Below are positions 34,301 to 46,400 of a stretch of 64,000 bases of DNA, in pieces. The notes under the pieces are model-generated. The model was not told the DNA's origin. It saw nothing but the letters and a program-made list of their open reading frames with translations, and made no database searches. The position numbers and the translations under genes are program-made. The stretch is from Patella vulgata (taxonomy: Eukaryota > Mollusca > Gastropoda > Patellidae): the NCBI RefSeq assembly GCF_932274485.2, contig NC_065881.2:8342613-8406612 (forward strand), written 5' to 3'. Numbering within the stretch: position 1 is the first letter of the stretch; each line of letters begins with the position of its first letter.

Positions 34301-35636
34301 CGAGCGTCGTTTATTTCGAATACATTGTGCTAATCCCTCCAGATTCCAACTGTACAAATCATGCACTTTGGTTGTTGGTGTCTTTCTTAACCAAACATCA
34401 GATGAGGTCAATAAAATGTTCTTTTATGTAAATTATCTGATTACAGATAGACAGGTATTCAGTGACCTTGATACAAGATAACATCAAAACTACGTGTTAT
34501 CTTATCATAATAATTTTAAAAAACAATAGAGCCACGTGTGGACACGTGTGGAAAGTTCACATTGGTAACTACATTATACTAAACAGCAAAAAAAAATTCA
34601 GAGAGGCACTTTAATCAAATCATTCTAGAAAACGACTTACTATAGATCAAAGTAATTTTTTTTGAACAGTATATTGACACATTAGTGATTAATTCATCAC
34701 AATTCCAAGACATTACGAGAAGGTTTAGAGTCTGTACACAGTCTATACATCAGTATCTGGTGTGTCCACCTCGAGTGTCAATAACAGCAGATATAGTCAC
34801 AAACATAGAATAAAAACATTTGACAAGTTTTCTGCAATGCTTCTATCCAAAGTAACATAATAATCCGACGTTTCTTTTGCTGCTTGGTAGATATTATACT
34901 TGTTATTATCTAGAAATGGTTCCACTACTCCAGCCACAGTAGTGGACCGTCCTAAGGCCTTCCTTTGACCAAGTTTTGTAGTCATTTGATTACAAAAAAG
35001 TTACTGGCCTATACCTCCCTTAATTTTCAATTACACTGACCTCGAACGGTACTGTATATAGCTTAACATATAATAAACCAATTCTCATTGCAATAAAGGC
35101 GAAACTTTACCGCATAATTATATGATTTGATTAGACCCAACTGCTATGCGAAATTTTTGTTCAGTTAAAATGGCTGCCGTAGCAAAATCACGTGATATTA
35201 TATCACTCGAAAATACAGAAAAACTATTCGGTATGATGAAATTAAGATTTCTGTGTTCCACTCTTCACTATTTGTAACATTATCACTTATTTCCATGCAA
35301 ACTATGATGATATATGTGTTGAGAATTTTGTAACTGAACCTAATTTTACTTGCGTAAAGAGTCGAATAATGTATCAATTGTTGCCGTAGATAACAATTAT
35401 CTCTGCTAAAAATTGCAGCTAGTTATTTTCGTGTATTGATAGCAATTACACACTAAAAACTATTTATGGATAACAATTACTGGTTTATTAACATGCAACG
35501 TTACGACGATCATGTCTTCCCCTTTAACAAGGCACACAGAAAGACACAGTTTAACTTCATTAGGTAGTCAGGAGTTAAGCTCGTAATAAGGTATTTGTGA
35601 ACAGAGAACGCTGTAACTTTTTAGTTTGAACAATAT
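34300..35636. other. Region downstream of the minus heparanase gene
   Basis: No recognised gene. A minus-strand open frame (34797-34985, 62 codons) has a balanced amino-acid mix but no splice partners or known family. Confidence 0.3.
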
Positions 35637-35642
35637 TTTATT
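35637..35642 (-). other. Polyadenylation signal AATAAA
   Basis: AATAAA on the minus strand, about 140 bp after the stop codon of the minus-strand heparanase-like gene. A plausible 3' end signal by position only. Confidence 0.45.
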
Positions 35643-35779
35643 CATTTGAAAAGCCTATATAAGTTTTTTTCCCATAAGTATCTGTTTGTATCCATCGTGT
35701 GTGAGTATTATTCGTAAGTCGTGGCATGCTGCTGACGTTGTAGTGTGAAGTTATTAAAACTTAAATTGAGTTTTAGCAA

Positions 35780-38700
35780 TTAAAGACATTCTGCTTTCAT
35801 AGCATCTGGTATAACGATATATACCATATTATAGGCTTCTAGCTGGAGCGTGCCTTGACTGTAGAGGGGTCTCAAGGGAGGTAACTCATAATCATTAGGT
35901 AACCTCAGAACTACTCCATTTAGTTTTACAAATCTGAAATTATGACAAAAATATTAATAAGTATACATAATAAAATTAAAAAATACTGATTATTATGCTT
36001 TTCAACCATCTTCATTAGCATACATACTATTCGATAACATGTAAGAAATACAGTCTCCCCCCCCCCCCCCTGTGAAGAATTTTTCGGCCATAAAAAAATG
36101 GATATACTTTGTCCGTCAATTTAACAGCACCCCTGAGAACACTTCTTGCCCCCCCCCCCTCGTTGCGGCCCTGGAGAAATATCCATTATATAAAAAAGGA
36201 TATTCATTAAAAAACAATTTTAAAATAGTAATTAAAGATGTAAGATTTAGATAAAGAACTGACCGTTCTCGCTATAATAGTTTACACAATAGATAATGTT
36301 GAAATGTCCAGTCAAATTACTTCATTCTGAGCTAAGTTAGAGCTGTTTAGAGAATAGTCAATGCTACATCTGTCTCGATTATCCATTTTTAATTAAATGA
36401 TTAAATGTCAATCGTTTTTAAATCCGTTGAAAATCAAGAGCATCTGATAACCTAGAGAGTTGGTTATATTTTTTCATATTAATAAATGTCTTATTAATAA
36501 TTTATATAACCTATAAGGCCTAAAGAAAGACTTGCAACAGGTAGATTTAGCTCATGCATAATGTATGTTTAATCTAAATGTTTAATAGTTTATACAATAT
36601 TTAAGGCCTAAAGAATAGGCAGATTTAACTCTTGAATAATATATGTTTAATAAACAATTTTAAAATATTCATTAACATACAAATATGAAAAATATTCATT
36701 AAATATACTGATGGAAAATATTCATTGAATATCTAAATCATAAATATTCATTGAATATCTAAATCATAAATATTCATTGAATATCTAAATCATAAATATT
36801 CATTGAATATCTAAATCATAAATATTCATTGAATATCGAATATCTAAATCATAAATATTCATTGAATATCTAAATCATAAATATTCATTGAAGATCTAAA
36901 TCATAACTATTCATTGAATATCTAAATCATAAATATTCATTGAATATCTAAATCATAAATATTCATTGAATATCTAAATCATAAATATTCATTGAAGATC
37001 TAAATCATAAATATTCATTGGATATCTAAATCATAAATTTTCATTGAAGATCTAAATCATAAATATTCATTGGATATCTAAATCATAAATATTCATTGAA
37101 TATACAAATTAAGAATATTCTTTGAAGATCTAAATCGTAATTATTCATTGAATATCTAATTAATTTTAGAGTGTCAACTTGCACATTATTGTAGTTTTCT
37201 CAAATCACGCTCCGAGACATTGATACCGGTATATACAAATAAAAATTATTCATTGCTATTTTCATTTTCCCAATATGTAGGGCCTACGCTGCTCTTAAAT
37301 ACATAATGCAAGAGCTAAATCCGTCTATTGCAGGTCTTTCTTTAGGTCTGAAATGTTATCTAAATTATTAATTAGACATTAATTTACCTATCCAGACCAT
37401 AATCAACACTCGCTGCCATCGCTAGCTTGCGATAATAACTGTATTTGAATATATTTTGTGCTGGATGATTTAACGACAAAATGGATAATCGAGACTTTTT
37501 TTTATCGTCATATTTTAGTAATGATGATGGAGGCTATGCCTAAAATTCAATCGCTAATATCTCAGTTCAGAGTGGCGCAATTTGACTGAAGTTTTCAGCA
37601 TATTCTCTTTACGTTATCTATTTCTTAACTATTATAGCACGAACTGTCAGCTCTTTATCTAATCTCCCACATTTTAGCGTTTTCCGAGATTCTATCCGGA
37701 TTATCGCCCTTATTGTTAATATTGTTTGATGTTCTAACTCATGACGTCAACTGGAAGACTATCGCCATTGAGGAGACGACCACTGTCGAGACTGGTCGCA
37801 TTATTTCTGTTACGTCTTTTTAGTAAATCTTTTTTTTTTTCATTTTTAGAGAAGCCTGTACCATAACAGGCCCGGGACTGTACAGCACAGACAGTGGACG
37901 CTTACGGCTGGCCCACGGATCCATTCACTTGATTTGATATTTGTTTATTTGGTGTAATGTCTATTTTCTGTCTTGTCCGCGGGTTTATCTTGTAGATTTT
38001 TGTTTTGCGTGTAGTGCGGTCCTCCTGCATAACCTATAATTCCCCTATAAGGGTACGTAAAAAAAACTACGTATTATTACACGTATATTCATTAATAACA
38101 ACTCAATATACAAATCTTGATATTCACAATTACTGTGAAATCTCGGCACCTCTACACTATCAATCTGATTAAAACACAGATCCTATTTCGTTTCGTTTTT
38201 TTTTATAGTTCAAAATTTCGTTTTACTTGTCTTTACTACACTGGGATCTGGAAGATTTGTTATATTACCGGCGTTCTGGTTGAAGTGAGGAATTAGCCAA
38301 TCAAACGGTCTGTTAAGGCGAGATCTTGGCGTGTGATGCACGGAACTGTAGGTAAACCAGTAGAAACGTCAACGCTGGTTGATTAATCAAAATCTAAAGT
38401 CATAGGGTCAAAAGCCGATCGTACGGCCCTTGACGCGACCTTCCACTACAACCGGCAAAATCTTCGTGTAGTAGAGTCCACCGAAAGTATTAATAAAAAA
38501 ACGAAACGAAATATTTTAATCAGATTGCTAATTTATTGGGTGTGTTCCCACTTAGCCGGCAGACTGTTAATCCTTTGATTGATCTTAAAACTATAGTCTG
38601 TTTAAAAGTAGTCACTCAAGAACTGTTCACTAGTGTTCAGCGTTAATAAGCTCTAAATCCCTCTAAGTTGAATAAAATGACAGCATGCCATCCTAATATT

Positions 38701-39980
38701 TACAAGTTCATTAACTTAATAAAACAAGAACAATCCTATGTCGAAATCACCATTTCACAGATATTATTTGGTGGTACCAAAAGGCCTCGAGTTAAGAAAT
38801 ATCGACAACTTGATACAAGAATTGAACATTTGAAAACACAGTTATTAAATGGCTCTTTAAGTGTAAATCGGTATGGAACAAATATTTCCTATTTAGTGGG
38901 GCTGTTAAATGATCGTTATGTTGTAAGGCATTTATTTATAAATTATATAATGCTATTTAATATAAGTTAAATGTGTAAATTGTAATGCATTTTTATATGT
39001 GTAAATCATTTAATGTTATTTAATAAATATTAAATTTGTTAAAATCAATATATTTTTATATGTGTAAGCTATTTAATGTTATTTAATAATTTGATTATTT
39101 ATTTGATTATTTAATAAAAGTTAAATTTGTTCAAATCAATACAGTTTTAGTCTTAAAAAAGATATGGACTATAGTTTATAACACCATTGTTCTAGGATTA
39201 GCTCTGGATTAGCGGCAAAATTTGACATCAAAGCCTGCCGGCTAAGTGGGAACACCCCAATTTATTGACTTTACAAATTAATGAACTTACTGTGAGGTTA
39301 AACCATTATCATCTCCAGGTGATAAAATATATCTTTGTTGTGTTTTACTTGAACTAAATGGTATATCAACAGATACTGTTTCACTTCCAATATTCATTAT
39401 ATATACCGTTATACTGCCTGGTTTATAACCTATACTACTGTAATATATAATATACCATTACACTCCCTGGTTTATAAAAATATACCGTTATACTGCCTGG
39501 TTTATAACCTATACTACTGTAACAGATGAAATATAATATATCCTGTGTTTAATATATGAATTGTTATTCTATCCTATATTCAATACTGCTGTAATGGATC
39601 TAATCTAATAACCCGTTCTTATATGAGATGGGATACAAAAAGAAATCTGCCTCTTTTAAGTATAACGGGATTTTAAAAATACCTGTTTCTATTTGTACAA
39701 TGAGCATAGACTCGAACATTAAGATCTGTAGTTTGTGTTACATTAAAAACAGGACTACCAACCAGTCTTTTATATAAAACCGTCAACCAATAATCCTACA
39801 ACAAATCAGTCAATCATTTTTTTATTTTCGCATTGATAAAAAATATTTTATGAACACTGATAAAAACAATTTATGAACGTTGTTGAAAAAAAAAGCCACT
39901 ATAACATGCATTATATAAGATTTAGTGAAAAATAGCTGACAGTTCTGGCTATAATAGTTACACAATAGATAATGACAAGG

Positions 39981-40038
<58 letters not shown>

Positions 40039-43000
40039 TTTAACATCCACTCGACACAAACTAGGTCATTTCGGGACTAACACGGGGTTCAATTTTATTT
40101 CAGTAATTCGCTTGCGTGTAGGGGTCTTTAGTAGTGGGAGGAAACCACAGTATCCGATGCCATCGATGATTATGGTCGTGACAAATTAATAATTCATATA
40201 ATATTTAAGGACTAAAAAAGAAGGGAGAGTGAGAACTGGGTTTTAACGTCCACGCGACACAAACTAGGTCATTTGGGGACTAACCAATGGTTCAATTTTA
40301 TTTCAATAATTCGCTTGCGCGTAGGGGCCTTTAACAGTGGGAGGAAACCGGAGGACCCGAAAAAAAACCCACCAGGTTGGACAGGCGACCATATCCTTGT
40401 CACGTACAACCGGGGAGTCGAAACCACGCCAGTAGACTCAATGACAGACCTTGTGATATAGCGCGCACGCGCTTACAATTCGGTCATAAAAAACAAGGAC
40501 TAAATAAACAATTGCTCTTAAATAAAGACACGTTTCCTCGCCAGTCGAGAAACTATAAAAACATAACCAGGGATAAGGAATTTTTCGAATCTATAACCTG
40601 CGTTGATGGGGGTGTGTTTTAGAATGGATTAATTCTTACTGGATTAGGATTTAGATTGACATCTAGTAAACTGTATCGAACATAAACACCATAAAAACTC
40701 TGTCTTAATATAGTCTGTAATCCATGTAGAGCTGATAAACCCATTTTATCTAACCACCTGTGAATTATAAAAAATATTAGATCCTTTATGGTACATGCAT
40801 ACTCTTAGGCCCTTTTTCCATGAACACGTTTTCGCCACGTTTCCACCCTCATTTTCGCCGACCAAAAAGTCGGACTAATGCAGTGATTCTCAGCCATTGT
40901 GCCGCGAGATCTTCCTAAGTGTGCCGTGAAAATGCGAAAAACCACGTCATCCCAATTGAGTAGTCAGTTGTGTCTACTGATAAGTTCATAGCTGTGTTTT
41001 TCTTTATTTAGTTTGAGTCATTCTATGTGTCGTTAACTAGTCTCTGTCTACGGTTGTATGCCGTCTATGACTAGAATAGAACCCAGGATCTCTTAGATGA
41101 AACAGCAACATACTCAACGAGCCACCGTGACTCCAGAAGGCGATGAGACCACAATAGAAAAAAAAATAAAAGTAGATTTATTCACATTAAAGATGCATTA
41201 TGTAAGAGCAACATTTGCCAATTGCGGATTTTTTTTTTCTTTGGCTTCAAATGTTATTTAAATTTAAAATCTTAGGTCATGGAGGGGTTTAGATACTTAA
41301 TGGATTAGATGATGATCTAGCAATGGTACTTTGACGGAAATTTTAAACATAATATTCATTTTTATTATCTATTTTTAAAACTATTATAGCAAGAATAGCT
41401 AGCTCTTTATCTAAATCTAACATAATGCCCCTTTAATAAAACTGGGATCCCTTTTTCACTACTTACATAAAACCAGCAGCATATCTGTCAGAGATGTTCA
41501 CAGCTCCCCCGTCATAACACGATGACGTTTCACCCAACCAACACTGTTTACCAGGTGCGTTCTCGTTACACGTTCTCACAAACGACTCAACTTCCGGTAT
41601 AAATTTATCTAAAATTTTTCTGTCAGTAAAATCGCTTAAATTGGCTGTGCTACCTTTTTCATAATAACTAAAAGAGAAAACATGTCATAAATAAACATAG
41701 AACATCTATGGCTATTAAGGCCCGCTTTCCATCTTAGCTCAGGGGGGTTGGATGGCTGAATGGTTAGAGCGTGCGCGCGCTGTATCATAAAGTCTGTCAT
41801 TGAGTCGACTGGCGTGGTTTCGAATCCCCGGTTGTACGTGACAAGGAGTAGGGTCGCCTGTCCAACCTCGTGGGTTTTCTCCGGTTTCCTCCCACTGCTA
41901 AAGACCCCTACGCGCAAGCGAATTGTTGAAATAAAATTAAACCATATGTTAGTCCCGAAATGACCTAGTTTGTGTCGAGTGGACGTTGAACCCCATTTCT
42001 CTCCCTCTCTCTCTCCATCTTAGCTCAGTCGGAGCAGAACAGTAGAACGTAAAGCACCATTTCATTTTATTTCCAAGAATGCGTTTTCGCCAGCGATTGT
42101 TTATGTATCCAAGTGTACGGAAAAATCACTGAAAGGTTTTACGAATCCCACGTGAAATGAAATGAAATGAAATGGAGTTTAACGTCCTACTTTTCTGCTC
42201 CTAACCTGGGCTAATGAAGACGGGCATACGCCATACAGTGTGCTATGAGGGAAATTTTGCCCGGACAGCGGCACTACGGCCTACTCTTATATCGAATTCC
42301 AACTGCCAAGGGATCTTTTACGTGCACGCCAATGTGTACACGGGACCTCGGTTTTTCGTCCCATCCGAACGACTAGACAGCTTTCCTTGCCAGCCCCTCC
42401 GTCCTGCATAACTGACAAGGGAGAACCACGCCGGAAAATCTGGATGAACTTTCTCGGCCAATGCAGGGATCGAACATCCGACCTCCAGGCTAGCGAGCTA
42501 GCGTCTTACCCACTTAGCCACGTGATCCCCCCGAATCCCACGTAAACGACGTCATAAGTGAGGATTTCTATTCACGGAGAAATGAAATGGGGTTTAGTGT
42601 CCTACTGTTCTGCTCCGAACTTGGCTAATGAAGGCGTACATACGCCATACAGTGTGCTATGAGGGAAATTTTATTAACGTGTACGCCATTGTGTGCATCT
42701 GAACGACGGCTGTTCTTCGTCCCCGACAAGAGGAAACCACGCCGGAAAAACCCAAGGAACAGTCTCGGCAAACACCAGGAACAAACCTGAGACATCCAAG
42801 TGCGCGAGCAACTGAACCACCGCGGCTCTTTTTTTACAGAGAGGAGACCGGCATTGTTTTCCTTTTATCTCGGCCATTTTGAAAACCATTAATAAACACA
42901 ATGTCAAAAACTCTGTCATTTTGAAGCTGAACATGCAGCAACAAGAGCGGTTGATCGACATAGTCGAAGTTGAACCTAAACATCCGGTTGGGTAGGCATG

Positions 43001-43441
43001 CGCAAAGCAAATGTGAGGGAAAATGCGGGGAAAAGTCGTTAAGCGACGAACTTTGTTTTCTCGATCATGCATGGAAACGGTCCCACATACATAGAAAGCG
43101 GGTCTTAATTAGATTTTAAGTGACCCACGTGACACTCGATTCGCCCAATTAGATACCCAGAAATCTGACATCCATTTGTGTCTATTCCACGTTCGATGGA
43201 GAAAATAAAAATAAATTTAATAAAGATTTTCATTGGTTAAACAAAGCCGCCAAATAAACCACGTCTTAAAAAGCAGATGGTGAACTAATTAAAGGGAAAC
43301 TTTCGTGTTTAAATCTTTTTTAATGTTCAAACTATTATGTAACTTACTGATGAACGGTACAGACATCTACTGAATTAGCTCCACCAGCCTGCAAAAACCT
43401 TTAATTTAAAAATATGTCATTTTGGAAAAAGGTATAGAACA

Positions 43442-43481
<40 letters not shown>

Positions 43482-46400
43482 GGGGTTTAACGTCTACTCG
43501 ACACAAACTAGGTCATTTCGGGACTAACACATGGTTCAATTTTATTTCAATAATTAGCTTGCGCGTAGGGGTCTTTAGCAGTGGGAGGAAACCGGAGGAC
43601 CCGGAGAAAATCCACGAGGTTGGACAGGCGACCCTACTCCTTGTCACGTACAACCGGGGATTCGAAACCACGCCAGTTGACTCAATGACAAACCTTATGA
43701 TACAGCACGCACGTGCTAACCATTCGGTCATCCACCCCCGCTAAAACAATAAATGTCCACTATTATAGTCCTATTCAACAAGTATTAAGTTCTTTGGTCC
43801 GTATTATAGCAATTCATTACTTCTGAAAGGAGGTGATACTGCTATTAGCATTGGAAAAACCAAATGGCAGTACTCTCGATTTACCAGATCGTCAACTTTC
43901 TTAAACTCAGAAATAATCACTATTCATGTATTTGTGGGGTGATTCTGGGGTATTTTTTGAAAATATTAGTCCAGTGACGACCTAACACAAAATTAATAGG
44001 TGTAACAACAGGGTTCATCAACCCCAAGCCCATGCGTCAAACACAGCGTATTGGATGATTAGGAGCCGCGCAGCATCCCTGTGACTTTTGTGATAATCAA
44101 GTAAGGCAGTGAGAAAACCCACGAAGTTGGACAGGCGATTCTACTCCTTGTCACGTACAACCGGGGAATCGAAACCACACCAGTTGACTAAATGACAGAC
44201 CTTATGATACAGCGCGCATGTGCTACCATTCGGCCATCCAACCTCATGCGTTACAATATAAAAGGTGAAAATCACAGTTACTTCTCAGTGTAAGAATGGG
44301 TGATCCCAGCAGTATCCGGTCCAATTGTTAAAAATGGCGGAACACCACTTGCCGTTAATACAGATTTAAAGGATGCAAAATCTTTAGCCAATTGCTGTGG
44401 TGATATCGCATCTTCTGCAGGAATGTCATCCGGTTCTGAAATACAAATTATTAGTATCTTTTGGTTTCCTTTTGACTATTTTTATATTTTATTTTTATCA
44501 AAAAATATAACCACTTGAATAGTTTTCCGACGTGGTTCCCCTTGTCAGTGATGCAGGACGGGGGGCCTGACAAGGACAGTTGTCTAGTCGTTCAAATGGG
44601 ACAAAACCCGAGGTCTCGTGTACACATTGGCGTACACGTAAAAGATCCCTTGACAGTTAGAATTCGATATAAGAGTAGGCCGTAGTGCCGCTGTCCGGGC
44701 AAAATTTCCCTCATAGCACACTGTATGGCGTACGCCCGTCTTAATTAGCCCAGTTCGGTGCAGAACAGTAGGACGTTAAACCCCATTTCATTTCATTTCA
44801 TTTAAATAGACCTTTCCAGTTAACTGTAAAATCTAGCTTAGTCTTCGAATTAAAGACGTTGCCATGCCTAACCTATGGTAACTTTGCAATTACTTTCATA
44901 TTATTTTCCAAACTCTGTTCCATATAAATTTGGTATGATCTTTAAAAATACATCTGAAGCTGCGATTCAAGTCATCGTTTGGGGACATATCTCTCATGAT
45001 TTTTAAGATATTAAATTTTGAAATCAACCTAAAACTGATCAATTTTCGTCATAAATCTAAAACGTTCTCAGTCTTGCCTGATCCGAATAAAATAATTTTT
45101 GGCATGCAAATATAACTTTTATAATTATCTACCACTTCCCTTACAGATTGGGTGGGGAGAGGGGGGGGGGGTCCGAATTGTTAGCACGCGCACGCTGTGT
45201 CAGACGGTCTGTCATTGAGTCAGTTGGCGTGGATTCGATTCTCCGATTGTACATGACAAGGAGTGTAGGGTCGCAGGTCCAACTTGATGGGATTTCTTCG
45301 GGCTCTCCAGTTTCCTCCCACTGCTAAAGGCCCCTATGATTCAAATAAAATTGAACCATATGTTTGTCCCGAAATGGCCTAGTTTGTGTCGAGTGGACGT
45401 TAAACTCCCCCTCTCCCTCTCCCCCACCCCTCTCTCTCTCTCTCTAACAGATTTATAAAGTTTATACCATTTCCTAATTCGTAACCAGCCGGTTTATAAC
45501 CCTGTTTCACGGTATATTCTAACAGTTCTATAGCATTGCTTGGATCCCAGTTACCATTTTTACGTAGAAATACGTTGAAATCAAAAATTAGATCCCATCC
45601 GACATCCATCACAAAATGATTCAAATTATCCCAATCAGCAACTGAAATCAAAATGAAAACTGATATTGGATGCCTGGAACGAAGCAACAGAGCTTACATA
45701 AAAGTACACAAACGATTCCACTGCTCCGAAACGACTACCATTGGATTAGGGACCAGATTTAACCCCGATTTTTTTCCGGATCAGTGTCATCAACAAGCGG
45801 TTGCCATTCAAGATATACCTAAAATTTGCATGAGATGGACGAAGAACCGGGGAAATCGGTAGAGCGCATCCCCTCATTGTTTAAATGCTTAAAACCTGTT
45901 AACAAATATGTAGCCTCTATCACGTTCAAAATGTTTTGGGCAAAGGCCGATAACTCCGGAACGTAAGTTTGCGTAACGTTTATTATCGATGGGGTTCATC
46001 CTATCATGTCTGCAATGCTTCGCCTTCAACCCAAAAAACATCTGTTGAAAACTATACCTCTATCGCATTCACAAGGGTTTTGGAAAGTGGGGTATACTTC
46101 CAAAATGGAACAATCGGATTAAAATACAGATCTATATTTCGTTTCGCTTTTTTATACCTTCGATGACCTGTGTTTTAATCAGATTGAAACGGTAGGTCCC
46201 ATGGGCACCAAAATTAAACTATTGCGGGTTTCACTATCCCAGTTGGAGCAGAAAATTAGCATCTCCCCCCACCCCAATAAAAAATAAAAAATAGAATGGT
46301 GCCCAGAAAATTAGCATGGCCCCCAGAAAATTAACATGCCCCCCCCCCCCAAAAAAAAAAATAAAAAAAAAAAGTTAACATGACCCCACCAAAATAATAA

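Noticed and set aside
34797-34985. 62-codon minus-strand open frame of balanced composition
   Set aside because: No splice partners, family motif or conserved start context that I can see; could be a transposon remnant.
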